Assembly: GCA_900543885.1 (NCBI GenBank)
Contig: UQTA01000074.1
Coordinates: 1-16,316 of the forward strand
Direction: 5' to 3'
Origin: an uncultured Clostridium sp.
GTDB taxonomy: Bacteria > Bacillota > Clostridia > Lachnospirales > Lachnospiraceae
DNA length: 16,316 nt
Both the position numbers and the translations under genes were made by a program. The notes below the pieces were generated by a model. The model was not told the origin of the DNA. It saw nothing but the letters and a program-made list of their open reading frames with translations, and searched no databases. Shown one piece after another: positions 7,016-14,905 of this stretch; within the stretch, counting starts at the first letter, position 1; every line of letters begins with the position of its first letter.

Positions 7016-7783
7016 TCAGCTGTTTTCGTGCAGCAGTTCCAGAACAGAGCGGAGTGTTAAGGCATTGATCTGACCTGGAGCAGAAACACTTCCTGCAGCT
7101 CCAAAAGTCAGACAGGAGCCAAACACTTCCCCGCTTAAACGGCTGATCAGACCGGTCCCTGCCATGGACATGGTGATCACAGGGCATGTAAGTTCTTTTT
7201 TTGCCTTGCAGGTGGCAGAAAGAAGCGTAAGGACATCTTCTGTATTTTGAGGCATAACAGCGATTTTTGCAATATCAGCTCCTGCGTTGTTCATCAGCTT
7301 CAATCTTGAAAAAATCTCATTTTCAGAAGGAGTTTTAGAAAAATCGTGGTTTGAGAGGATGGTTTTTATATTCTTCTCTTTAGCCAGGGCGATCAGCTCG
7401 TTTACAATATCCTTATCAGAGAAAAGCTCAATATCCACCAGGTCCACCAGGCCGGAACAGATCGCTTTTTGAACCAGTTCTTTGTATTGGAAAAGAGAGG
7501 CATCCATATGGCCGCCTTCGTTTTTTGTGCGGAACGTAAAAAGAAGAGGGGTGTCACCGGCAGCTTTTCGGACTGCAGGCAGGATCTCTTCCAGATATCC
7601 GTCGTTAAAGATATTATCCATCCAGTCGGCTCTCCATTCGATGAGATCGGCATTGCAGCTTAAGGCTTTCGCCATATCAGTTAAAAGTGTGTCCAGGCAG
7701 GTACTTACAAGAGGAATGCAGATTTTAGGCATACCTTCTCCTAATGTTATATTTCTTACAGAAACGCAGGGTGTGTAGTTCAT
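7016..7783 (-). CDS. aroD: Type I 3-dehydroquinate dehydratase
   Basis: AroD converts 3-dehydroquinate to 3-dehydroshikimate, the third shikimate-pathway step, through a Schiff base. Numbered from the chosen start, the protein has 255 residues, the normal type I length. The diagnostic residues are present: Glu49 and Arg51 in IEWRADW, the catalytic pair His146 in LSNHDF and Lys173 in DIAKIAVMP, and the C-terminal AGSVSAPGQI loop that closes on substrate. An ATG lies nine bases further upstream at 7792, but AAAGGAG ends only one base before it. The ATG at 7783 has ten bases of spacing, so I prefer it. The gene stands alone on the minus strand, separate from the aroE-aroK fusion 1.4 kb away that carries the next two steps. 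Confidence 0.95.
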   Translation of the reverse strand: MNYTPCVSVRNITLGEGMPKICIPLVSTCLDTLLTDMAKALSCNADLIEWRADWMDNIFNDGYLEEILPAVRKAAGDTPLLFTFRTKNEGGHMDASLFQYKELVQKAICSGLVDLVDIELFSDKDIVNELIALAKEKNIKTILSNHDFSKTPSENEIFSRLKLMNNAGADIAKIAVMPQNTEDVLTLLSATCKAKKELTCPVITMSMAGTGLISRLSGEVFGSCLTFGAAGSVSAPGQINALTLRSVLELLHENS

Positions 7784-7850
7784 ATTTATCATTCTCCTTT
7801 AGAATCATGTACTTATTGTATATAAACGTTCAGATGTAGTATTATCCGCT

Positions 7851-7880
7851 ATTATAAGCGATAAAAACCGGCTTCGTCCA
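7851..7880 (-). promoter_or_regulatory. Candidate promoter of aroD
   Basis: On the minus strand TGGACG (7880-7875) and a perfect TATAAT (7856-7851) are 18 bases apart, about 70 bases upstream of the aroD start. The -35 box is weak (four of six). The -10 box lies in a near-palindrome, CGCTTATAATAGCG. This is a sequence match only. Confidence 0.4.
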
Positions 7881-7930
7881 TAGATATCACAAAGAATTTT
7901 GGAAAAATATGGGGAATTGTAACAAAAATG

Positions 7931-7959
7931 TTGCGCTTATCTGGGGTTTCGGGTAAAAT
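7931..7959 (+). promoter_or_regulatory. Candidate promoter of the nrdR transcript
   Basis: TTGCGC (7931-7936), a 17-base spacer and TAAAAT (7954-7959) form a plausible sigma-A promoter pointing at nrdR. A start point about seven bases downstream would fall inside the left end of the 151-bp hairpin element, so that element would be transcribed as part of the nrdR leader. I see no good -10 box between the element and nrdR. Confidence 0.4.
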
Positions 7960-7962
7960 AAA

Positions 7963-8113
7963 ATTACAGTTCAGCCTTGCGAAGATTTAGGGTCAAAAGT
8001 ACGTTGAAAACTTGTTTTCATAAGTACTTTTGGCACTAAATCTTCATAAGGCGGACGCCCAAAGCTTCTTGTCCGCTATAAGCGGGCAAGAAGATGCAAG
8101 GTGGAACTGTAAT
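7963..8113. repeat. 151-bp MITE-like three-hairpin element
   Basis: The ends are 18-base terminal inverted repeats with 16 matches, ATTACAGTTCAGCCTTGC (7963-7980) and GCAAGGTGGAACTGTAAT (8096-8113). The bases just outside are AAAATAAA (7955-7962) and GAAATAAA (8114-8121), a possible 8-bp target duplication with one mismatch, though the sequence is simple. Inside are two further hairpins. The first, 7981-8045, pairs GAAGATTTAG with a near-complement ending in CTAAATCTTC and continues over AAAAGTAC. The second, 8065-8093, pairs CTTCTTGTCCGCT with AGCGGGCAAGAAG. The element has no coding capacity. It looks like a non-autonomous mobile element inserted between the nrdR promoter candidate and the gene; a structured leader RNA is the alternative. 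Confidence 0.7.
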
Positions 8114-8157
8114 GAAATAAATACATCACTTTACAAGAGAAAGGATGTGCAGCGTGT

Positions 8158-8610
8158 ATGAAATGCCCGTACTGTAATGAAGCAGATACAAAAGTGATCG
8201 ATTCCCGTCCGGCGGATGACAACAGTTCAATTCGCAGACGTCGTCAGTGTGAACGCTGCGGTAAGCGTTTTACCACCTATGAAAAATTAGAGACCATGCC
8301 GCTTATGGTCATTAAAAAAGATGAATCCAGAGAAGCCTATGACCGCTCAAAAATAGAAGCAGGCATTCTTCATTCCTGCCATAAACGTCCTGTATCCCCC
8401 CGTCAGATCAGCACCATGATCGATGAGATCGAAAACCAGATCTTTAACAGGGAGGAAAAGGAGATTCCTACCTCTGTGATCGGGGAATTGGTCATGGACA
8501 AGTTAAAGAGTGTGGATGAGGTGGCCTATGTGCGCTTTGCCTCTGTCTATAGAGAATTTAAGGATGTAAGTACCTTTATGGAAGAGCTTGGAAAACTTTT
8601 GAAAAAGTAA
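8158..8610 (+). CDS. nrdR: Transcriptional repressor NrdR
   Basis: NrdR represses ribonucleotide reductase genes according to the ATP/dATP state and binds paired NrdR boxes. The protein has 150 residues, the standard length. The N-terminal zinc ribbon uses Cys3, Cys6, Cys31 and Cys34 in CPYC and CERC, with the basic RRRR stretch at 26-29 used in DNA binding. Residues about 48-138 form the ATP-cone domain (PLMVIKKDESREAYDRSKI onward). The MKCPYC start is invariant in the family and fixes the ATG at 8158; AAAGGA upstream is a modest ribosome binding site. It is the first gene of a probable nrdR-yqeG-aroEK transcript. No nrd genes are in the window, so its targets lie elsewhere. Confidence 0.97.
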   Translation: MKCPYCNEADTKVIDSRPADDNSSIRRRRQCERCGKRFTTYEKLETMPLMVIKKDESREAYDRSKIEAGILHSCHKRPVSPRQISTMIDEIENQIFNREEKEIPTSVIGELVMDKLKSVDEVAYVRFASVYREFKDVSTFMEELGKLLKK

Positions 8611-8657
8611 AAGTCAGAAAAGAGTTACCGCAAAAAATACAGAAAGCAGAATTTTAT

Positions 8658-9161
8658 ATGTTTCAATGTTTTTACCCCGGCAAAATGGAAGATTCCTCAT
8701 ATGTCATTCCTTATGAAGACTGGAAAAAAATGGGGATCCAGGGGATTATTTATGATATTGACAATACATTAGTCCCCCATGGAGCGCCGGCAGACGAAAG
8801 AGCAATACAGCTTTTTGAGCATCTGCGGATGCTGGGATTTAAAACCTGTCTTCTTTCCAATAACAAAGAACCACGGGTAAAGTCTTTTGCACAACAGGTG
8901 AAAAGCCCTTATATCTACAAGGGCGGCAAACCAGGAGCAAAAGGCTATAAAAAAGCCATGGAGACTATGGAAACAGATACAACAAATACATTGTTTGTAG
9001 GGGATCAGTTATTTACAGATATCTGGGGTGCCAACCGGCTGGGGATACAGACGGTGCTGGTAAAGCCTATTAACCCAAAAGAGGAGATACAGATCGTTTT
9101 GAAACGCTATCTGGAAAAGCCCATTTTGTATTGCTATAGAAAAAGCCTGAAAAAGGGATGA
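8658..9161 (+). CDS. yqeG: YqeG family HAD phosphatase
   Basis: YqeG proteins are HAD-superfamily phosphatases (subfamily IIIA) found in most Firmicutes; the physiological substrate is not known to me. The 167-residue protein shows all HAD motifs: motif I DIDNTLV with nucleophile Asp33 and acid/base Asp35, motif II LLSNN with Ser67, motif III Lys91 in GGKPGAKGY, and motif IV VGDQLFTD with Asp116 and Asp121. There is no membrane segment or signal peptide. It begins 47 bases after nrdR and ends 63 bases before aroE-aroK, in the same direction. In Bacillus yqeG also lies near aroE, so the neighbourhood is conserved. The ribosome binding site is weak (AGAAAG). Confidence 0.92.
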   Translation: MFQCFYPGKMEDSSYVIPYEDWKKMGIQGIIYDIDNTLVPHGAPADERAIQLFEHLRMLGFKTCLLSNNKEPRVKSFAQQVKSPYIYKGGKPGAKGYKKAMETMETDTTNTLFVGDQLFTDIWGANRLGIQTVLVKPINPKEEIQIVLKRYLEKPILYCYRKSLKKG

Positions 9162-9224
9162 ATCCAGGGAAGGCCTATAGAGAAAACCCCTGAAAAGAAG
9201 AAAGAGACAGCAGGAGATAACAAA

Positions 9225-10613
9225 ATGGATGGAAGAACAAAAGTATATGGCGTAATGGGGGATCCCATCGAACATTCCATGTCACCGCTTATGCATAATT
9301 TTTATGCCAGACGGACTGGAAAAGATCTGGTGTATGTTCCTTTTCATGTAAATCGCGGAACTGTGGAAGCGGCAGTGAAGGGAGCGTTTGCCTTAAATAT
9401 CCAGGGGATCAATGTTACAGTTCCTCATAAGCAGGATGTGATGAAATGCCTGGAGGCTATTGACGAAGATGCGGTAGCCATTGGCGCAGTAAATACCCTG
9501 GTGCGCACAGAACATGGTTACAAAGGCTACAATACAGATGGAGCCGGACTGAAGCGTGCAATGGATGAAGCAGGTATTTCTGTTGCAGGAGAAAACTGTA
9601 TTTTGTTGGGAGCTGGAGGAGCAGCAAAAGCAGCAGCCTATATCCTTGCAAAGTATGGAGCAGAGGTTGTATATATCTTAAACCGTAGTGTGGAGAAAGC
9701 GGCAGCGTTAGCTGATTATATTAACGGTCTGGCAGGCCGGGCAGTACTCATTCCGCTGAAGCTTAATGAGTATGACCAGATCCCCCAGGAAGAAAAAGGC
9801 TATCTTGCCGTTCAGTCTACCAGTGTAGGGATGCATCCCCATGAGGAGGATGTTATTATAGAAGATACAGCTTTTTATAAGCGGATCCATACAGCTGTAG
9901 ACATTGTATACACGCCTTCTTGTACGAAATTTATGAAAATGGTTCAGGCTGCGGGAGGAAAGGCGATCAATGGTCTGGATATGCTTTTATATCAGGGGCT
10001 GATCGCTTATGAGCTGTGGAATCCGGATGTGAAGGTAGATAAAGATACCATAGATACAGTTCGGGATATGATCCTGGCTCATTTACATGGAGATGTGAGA
10101 AAGGACAATGTGATCTTTACCGGTTTTATGGGAGCCGGAAAAACCAGCGCAGGTCAGTTTTATGCAAAATGGTATCACATGCCTTTTATTGACACGGATC
10201 AGGAAATTGAAAAAGAAGCCGGTATGGCGGTTTCTCAGATCTTTGCAGAAAAAGGAGAGGAAACTTTCCGGAAGCTGGAAACGCAGTGTCTGGAAAAACT
10301 GCTGAAGACAACGGAGGGTGCTGTGATTTCTGTAGGCGGCGGTCTTCCTTTAAGAGAGGAAAACAGAACTCTTTTAAAGAAACTTGGTCTGGTAGTTTAT
10401 CTGGATGTTTCACCGGAAACGGTTTACAGACGTATTGGTGCAGATGTCTCCAGCCGTCCGATGCTTCACAGTGATGATGTGCCTGGAAGGATCCGAAGTT
10501 TATTGGAGCAGCGCAGACCTTTGTATTTAAAGGCAGCTCACATTGCAGTGGATGTAAATGACAGGTCTTTAGAAGAAATCGCGGCGGAAATCTACAGAGA
10601 AGCCCATAAATAG
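9225..10613 (+). CDS. aroE/aroK: Fused shikimate dehydrogenase - shikimate kinase
   Basis: One 462-residue reading frame carries two shikimate enzymes. Residues 1 to about 285 are AroE, which reduces 3-dehydroshikimate to shikimate with NADPH: GDPIEHSMSPLMHN at 12-25, the catalytic Lys69 in NVTVPHK with Asp105 in YNTDGAG, the nucleotide-binding LGAGGAAKA around 128-136, STSVGMHP at 198-205 and GLDMLLYQGLIAYELW near 250-265. Residues about 293-462 are AroK, which phosphorylates shikimate: Walker A GFMGAGKTS at 300-308, DTD at 323-325, Arg349 in TFRKLE, GGG at 371-373 and the lid SSRPML with Arg411. Both sets of key residues are intact, so both activities are expected. The linker is short, about eight residues with no low-complexity spacer. 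CAGGAG lies nine bases before the ATG. I see no frameshift, and the frame is continuous across the junction. Confidence 0.95.
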   Translation: MDGRTKVYGVMGDPIEHSMSPLMHNFYARRTGKDLVYVPFHVNRGTVEAAVKGAFALNIQGINVTVPHKQDVMKCLEAIDEDAVAIGAVNTLVRTEHGYKGYNTDGAGLKRAMDEAGISVAGENCILLGAGGAAKAAAYILAKYGAEVVYILNRSVEKAAALADYINGLAGRAVLIPLKLNEYDQIPQEEKGYLAVQSTSVGMHPHEEDVIIEDTAFYKRIHTAVDIVYTPSCTKFMKMVQAAGGKAINGLDMLLYQGLIAYELWNPDVKVDKDTIDTVRDMILAHLHGDVRKDNVIFTGFMGAGKTSAGQFYAKWYHMPFIDTDQEIEKEAGMAVSQIFAEKGEETFRKLETQCLEKLLKTTEGAVISVGGGLPLREENRTLLKKLGLVVYLDVSPETVYRRIGADVSSRPMLHSDDVPGRIRSLLEQRRPLYLKAAHIAVDVNDRSLEEIAAEIYREAHK

Positions 10614-10687
10614 ACGAATGTTCGTCCTAAAACAGCCAGAATCAGCTATAAAACATCCATAATTGGCTGTAAAAGAGAAAAAAGAAC

Positions 10688-10758
10688 TTGAAAAACCATT
10701 ATACATAGTATAAAATAAAAAAGATTAGAGAGAAATTAGAGGATGCAGGCAGCATCCT
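10688..10758 (+). promoter_or_regulatory. Candidate efp promoter and leader hairpin
   Basis: TTGAAA (10688-10693) and TATAAA (10709-10714), 15 bases apart, could form a promoter; the spacing is short. Downstream AGGATGC (10740-10746) pairs with GCATCCT (10752-10758) around a five-base loop, in the probable 5' leader, 26 bases before the start codon. A weak stem, ACAGCCA (10632-10638) with TGGCTGT (10664-10670), just upstream may mark the end of the aroE-aroK transcript. Confidence 0.4.
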
Positions 10759-10784
10759 GAACGAACTTAAGGAGGAATATCTTT

Positions 10785-11342
10785 ATGATATCAGCAGGCG
10801 ATTTTAGAAACGGAATTACACTGGAAATTGATGGACAGGTTGTTCAGATCCTTGAATTCCAGCATGTTAAGCCAGGCAAGGGCGCTGCTTTCGTGCGTAC
10901 CAAGTTAAAAAATGTTATTAACGGCGGTGTTGTTGAGCGTACTTTCCGTCCAACTGAGAAGTTCCCGGCAGCAAGAATTGACCGTGTAGATATGCAGTAC
11001 CTGTATGAAGATGGAGATCTGTATAACTTCATGAACGTAGAGAACTACGAGCAGTTAGCTTTAAACAAGGACATCATCGGTGATGCATTAAAGTTTGTTA
11101 AAGAGAACGAAGTATGTAAGGTTTGTTCTTACAACGGCAATGTATTCTCTGTAGAGCCACCTCTGTTTGTAGAGCTGGAGATCACTGATACAGAGCCAGG
11201 ATTTAAGGGCGATACAGCAACCGGCGCAAGCAAGCCAGCAACTGTAGAGACCGGAGCTACTGTAAGTGTTCCGTTATTCGTAAACACAGGTGATAAGATC
11301 AAGATCGACACCAGAACCGGCGAATATCTGTCCCGTGTATAA
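10785..11342 (+). CDS. efp: Elongation factor P
   Basis: EF-P binds the ribosome next to peptidyl-tRNA and relieves stalling at polyproline stretches. The 185 residues give the three beta-barrel domains of bacterial EF-P: an N-terminal KOW-like domain (about 1-63), an OB domain (about 65-127) and a C-terminal OB domain ending in IKIDTRTGEYLSRV. The conserved loop HVKPGKGAAFVR carries Lys32 at its tip, the residue modified in bacteria. Firmicutes such as Bacillus carry a different modification from the beta-lysine of E. coli; no modification gene is visible here, so the state in this organism is unknown. AAGGAGG nine bases before the ATG is strong. In other clostridia efp commonly lies near aro genes, as here. 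Confidence 0.97.
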   Translation: MISAGDFRNGITLEIDGQVVQILEFQHVKPGKGAAFVRTKLKNVINGGVVERTFRPTEKFPAARIDRVDMQYLYEDGDLYNFMNVENYEQLALNKDIIGDALKFVKENEVCKVCSYNGNVFSVEPPLFVELEITDTEPGFKGDTATGASKPATVETGATVSVPLFVNTGDKIKIDTRTGEYLSRV

Positions 11343-11372
11343 GCAGATTGCTTAGATAAAAAGTAAAAGATT

Positions 11373-11399
11373 GCTCCGGCAGACTGCCGGAGCGATTTT
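11373..11399 (+). terminator. Intrinsic terminator after efp
   Basis: GCTCCGGCA (11373-11381) pairs perfectly with TGCCGGAGC (11385-11393) around a GAC loop, followed by GATTTTC. The stem is GC-rich, the T-run is short, and it lies 30 bases after the efp stop. It separates efp from argS. Confidence 0.85.
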
Positions 11400-11481
11400 C
11401 ATATATACGTGTAAGGGGTAGTGGAAAAATCTTGCGCTTATATGGAAAATGAAAAGAGTAGAGTACAAGGAGAATGATATT

Positions 11482-13269
11482 GTGAAAAAGATTCTGGAAG
11501 CTCTGGAGCAGGAGCTGAAAGCAGCGTTTACAGCCTGCGGCTATGAAGAAAAATTCGCAAAAGTGGTTTTGTCCAACCGCCCGGATCTGTGCGAATATCA
11601 GTGCAACGGTGCTATGGCAGCTGCCAAGGCATATAAAAAGAAACCGATCGACATTGCAAATGCAGTGGTAGAGCAGCTTACAGGAGAAAATGCAAGCTCT
11701 GTATTTTCTGAAGTTGTGGCAGTGATGCCTGGTTTTATCAATTTAAAACTTTCTGAAAGCTTTTTAGCAGACTATATGAATGGTATGGCAGCAGATGAGA
11801 AGCTGGGACTGGAAGAACCGGAAAAGAAAGAGACCATTATCGTAGACTTTGGTGGTGCCAATGTGGCAAAGCCTCTTCATGTAGGACATTTACGTTCAGC
11901 TGTTATTGGTGAGAGTGTAAAGCGTATGGGACGTTTCCTGGGCCACAATGTGATCGGTGATGTGCATTTAGGCGACTGGGGACTGCAGATGGGACTTATT
12001 ATTGAGGAGCTGCGTGATCGTAAGCCGGAACTGCCATATTTTGATGAAAATTATACAGGAGAATATCCGAAGGAAGCTCCTTTTACCATCAGCGAATTAG
12101 AGGAGATCTATCCGGCTGCCAGCGGCAAGTCCAAGGTAGATGAGGCATTTAAGGAACGTGCCCATCAGGCTACATTAAAACTCCAGAAGGGATATCCTCC
12201 ATTCAGAGCTATCTGGAAGCACATTATGAGTGTATCCGTAGCTGATCTTAAGAAGAACTATTCCAACCTGAATGTGGATTTTGATCTCTGGAAGGGCGAA
12301 AGCGATGCAGAGCCATATATTCAGAAGATGATAGATACCTTAGAGTCACAGGGACTGGTACATGAAAGCCAGGGCGCTTTAGTTGTAGATGTAGCAGAAG
12401 AGGGTGATACCAAAGAGATTCCGCCATGTCTGATCCGTAAATCAGATGGTGCTTCTTTGTATGCGACTTCTGATCTGGCTACGATCGTAGAACGCGAGGA
12501 AGACTTTAAGCCAGATCGGTATATTTATGTAGTTGATAAGCGTCAGGCTATGCACTTTGAGCAGGTATTCCGCGTTGCAAAGAAGGCTGGCATTGTAAAA
12601 CCAGAGACTCAGATGGTATTTTTAGGCTTTGGTACTATGAACGGCAAGGACGGAAAGCCTTTTAAAACAAGAGAAGGCGGCGTTATGCGTCTGGAGAAGC
12701 TGATCGCGGATATTGATGAAGCTGTTTACCAGAGAATCATGGAAAACCGTACGGTATCTGAAGAAGAAGCAAAAGAGACGGCGAAGATCGTAGGCCTTGC
12801 AGCTTTAAAATACGGAGATCTGTCTAACCAGGCTTCCAAAGATTATATCTTTGACACGGATCGCTTTATTTCTTTTGAAGGAAATACAGGCCCATACATC
12901 CTTTATACGATTGTCCGCATTAAGTCCATTTTAAATAAGTATAAAGAAAATGGCGGACAGGTAACAGAAAAGGGTGCAGAAAAGAAGATACTTCCTGCAA
13001 AAGGCGCTTCAGAGAAGGCACTGATGCTTCAGCTTTCCAAGTACAATGAAGTCATCGAAAGCGGATTTGCAGAGACAGCACCTCATAAGATCTGCCAGTA
13101 CATTTATGAACTGGCAAATGCATTTAACAGCTTTTATCATGATACAAAAATCCTCTCTGAGGAAGATGAGGCAGTAAAGAACAGCTATATCGGCCTGATC
13201 ACATTGACCAGAAGAACATTGGAGATCTGTATCGGTCTTTTAGGAATCGAGGCTCCGGAGCGGATGTAA
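11482..13269 (+). CDS. argS: Arginyl-tRNA synthetase
   Basis: ArgS charges tRNA-Arg with arginine (class I synthetase). From the GTG at 11482 it has 595 residues. The additive N-terminal domain (about 1-110) includes LSNRPDLCEYQCNGAMAAAK. The Rossmann domain shows the HIGH-type motif HVGH at 133-136 within NVAKPLHVGHLRS. The KMSK position is replaced by GKDGKPFKTREGG, as in the large group of ArgS enzymes that lack a canonical KMSK. The C-terminal DALR anticodon domain ends the protein. An in-frame ATG at 11449 would add 11 residues, but it has only a weak GGA before it, whereas AAGGAG (11467-11472) lies nine bases before the GTG and the resulting MKKILEALEQ fits the family. No T-box or other leader is present in the short upstream gap. 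Confidence 0.95.
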   Translation: MKKILEALEQELKAAFTACGYEEKFAKVVLSNRPDLCEYQCNGAMAAAKAYKKKPIDIANAVVEQLTGENASSVFSEVVAVMPGFINLKLSESFLADYMNGMAADEKLGLEEPEKKETIIVDFGGANVAKPLHVGHLRSAVIGESVKRMGRFLGHNVIGDVHLGDWGLQMGLIIEELRDRKPELPYFDENYTGEYPKEAPFTISELEEIYPAASGKSKVDEAFKERAHQATLKLQKGYPPFRAIWKHIMSVSVADLKKNYSNLNVDFDLWKGESDAEPYIQKMIDTLESQGLVHESQGALVVDVAEEGDTKEIPPCLIRKSDGASLYATSDLATIVEREEDFKPDRYIYVVDKRQAMHFEQVFRVAKKAGIVKPETQMVFLGFGTMNGKDGKPFKTREGGVMRLEKLIADIDEAVYQRIMENRTVSEEEAKETAKIVGLAALKYGDLSNQASKDYIFDTDRFISFEGNTGPYILYTIVRIKSILNKYKENGGQVTEKGAEKKILPAKGASEKALMLQLSKYNEVIESGFAETAPHKICQYIYELANAFNSFYHDTKILSEEDEAVKNSYIGLITLTRRTLEICIGLLGIEAPERM

Positions 13270-13288
13270 AGAAGGGATAACAGACGTC

Positions 13289-14905
13289 ATGAAAATCGTC
13301 AAAATGGATACGAACAGTTTCTGGAAAGGCGAAGCTGGCGTAGTGGGTCTGGTGGAAGACCAGGCCCACACCTTTAAAACAAAATTATATCTGAAAAACG
13401 GCCAGGTAAAGGATTATTCCTGTACCTGTGAAAAAGGGAACTCTTACAGGGGCATCTGCGCTCATGGGGAGGCCCTTTTTGCGTATTATAAAGAATATCA
13501 GTCGGAAATGTCCAAACCGCTGGTACACAGTTCTTCTCAGGTCCATACCATGATCCGGGAGTATACGAACCAGGAAGTAGCCCGCATTTTAGAGGAAGAA
13601 GAGGGAAGCCAGGTCAGACTGGTACCTGCAGTTATCTTAAACGGACGGGATGTACATCTGGAATTTAAGGTGGGACGGGAGAAACTATATGCTGTGAGAG
13701 ACCTTGGGGCATTTTCTGATGCAGTGACCATGGGTGCCTATGTGGAATATGGGAAAGAACTGGCCTTCCATCATCAGGGAAGTTCTTTTTGCCGGGAAAG
13801 CAGAGGACTTTTATCACTGGTCATGAGCCTTACCGAAGGACAGAAATCCCAGAGGGAGATCGCTCTCAGCCGTATGAACAGGGACCGTTTTTTTGAGGTT
13901 TTAGAACAGGAGGAGCTGGAAGTGCAGCTTCCGGGAGGAATCCGTTCCCAGCTTAAGGTGCAGAAAAAAGATCCCCAGCTGGTAATTCATATCAGCAAAT
14001 ATGGAAGAGATGGGGTAGAAGTTGTATTGGACGGAGTGCGTACTGTGGAAGAGGGGGATGTGGAGCCGGTTCTTGCCTTTTTCAGAGGTGAACGCCGTAT
14101 TTATATTGTAACAGGAAAGACAATTTGCTGCGGCTCCCATCACTTTAGTCAGGCTGCTGGTACTTTTTTGGAACAGATCACCAGAGAACGTGAATACCGG
14201 ATTCAGGCGGGAGCTAAGGATATTCCTCTTTTATATGAACGTGTGCTTAAGATTTTAAAGCCATACAGTTTCATGATCCAGGAAGAAGTGGATCTGGAAG
14301 AATATAAGATGGAGCCTTTAAAGGCGGTGTTCCGCTTTGATGCAGATGAAAAAGGCACTTTATATATGGAGCCGCTTCTTTCCTATGGGGAGTATACCTT
14401 TCATCCGGTGGAAGATGAAAATCTGCCATCTGCCATCTGCCGTGATGTGCCGGGGGAATTTAAGATCAGCCAGGTAATACGCAAGTATTTTAAATGCCGG
14501 GATCCGAAAGACGGCCGTCTGGTTTTAAAAGAGGATGAAAAAGCTTTGTATCACCTTCTGGATAAGGGAATGGAAGAATTTCGCAGTCTGGGGGATGTAT
14601 ATCTGTCTGAATCCATGAAAAACTGGAAGATCGTGGAAACGCCTTCTGTTTCAGCAGGTGTCAGTGCTTATTCCGGCTGGTTGGAGCTGACTGTGGATAT
14701 GGGAGAGTTTCCAAAAGAGGAGCTGGGACGCATTCTTACTGCATACAGCCAGAAAAAGAAATATTACCGATTAAAGAGCGGACAGTTTTTAATGCTGGAT
14801 CAGGGGGGAATGTTTACCCTTACAAAGCTGGCAGGAGAGCTGGGAATCAGCAAAAAAGATCTGCAGAGTGGTACGATCCGTCTGCCGGCTTACAGGGCCT
14901 TATAA
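13289..14905 (+). CDS. SWIM zinc-finger half of a SNF2-type ATPase, ended by in-frame stop
   Basis: This 538-codon frame encodes the N-terminal part of a SWIM/SNF2 protein, a family of predicted DNA-dependent ATPases of unknown task common in clostridia and bacilli. A SWIM zinc finger lies at residues 45-59 with Cys45, Cys47, Cys57 and His59 (CxC-x9-CxH). The rest, to about residue 530, matches the helicase-associated region that normally precedes the motor. The frame stops at TAA 14903-14905, right after LPAYRAL. The following codons in the same frame read LDHTFKEG and then the SNF2 motor, so the stop interrupts a gene that should be one protein of about 1,050 residues or more. The TAA probably replaces a tyrosine codon. 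It is either a natural nonsense mutation, a sequencing error, or a split into two polypeptides. It starts 20 bases behind argS. Confidence 0.85.
   Translation: MKIVKMDTNSFWKGEAGVVGLVEDQAHTFKTKLYLKNGQVKDYSCTCEKGNSYRGICAHGEALFAYYKEYQSEMSKPLVHSSSQVHTMIREYTNQEVARILEEEEGSQVRLVPAVILNGRDVHLEFKVGREKLYAVRDLGAFSDAVTMGAYVEYGKELAFHHQGSSFCRESRGLLSLVMSLTEGQKSQREIALSRMNRDRFFEVLEQEELEVQLPGGIRSQLKVQKKDPQLVIHISKYGRDGVEVVLDGVRTVEEGDVEPVLAFFRGERRIYIVTGKTICCGSHHFSQAAGTFLEQITREREYRIQAGAKDIPLLYERVLKILKPYSFMIQEEVDLEEYKMEPLKAVFRFDADEKGTLYMEPLLSYGEYTFHPVEDENLPSAICRDVPGEFKISQVIRKYFKCRDPKDGRLVLKEDEKALYHLLDKGMEEFRSLGDVYLSESMKNWKIVETPSVSAGVSAYSGWLELTVDMGEFPKEELGRILTAYSQKKKYYRLKSGQFLMLDQGGMFTLTKLAGELGISKKDLQSGTIRLPAYRAL

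Noticed and set aside
11400..11481. T-box leader upstream of argS
   Set aside because: The gap after the efp terminator is under 90 bases and contains neither a T-box motif nor an antiterminator stem.
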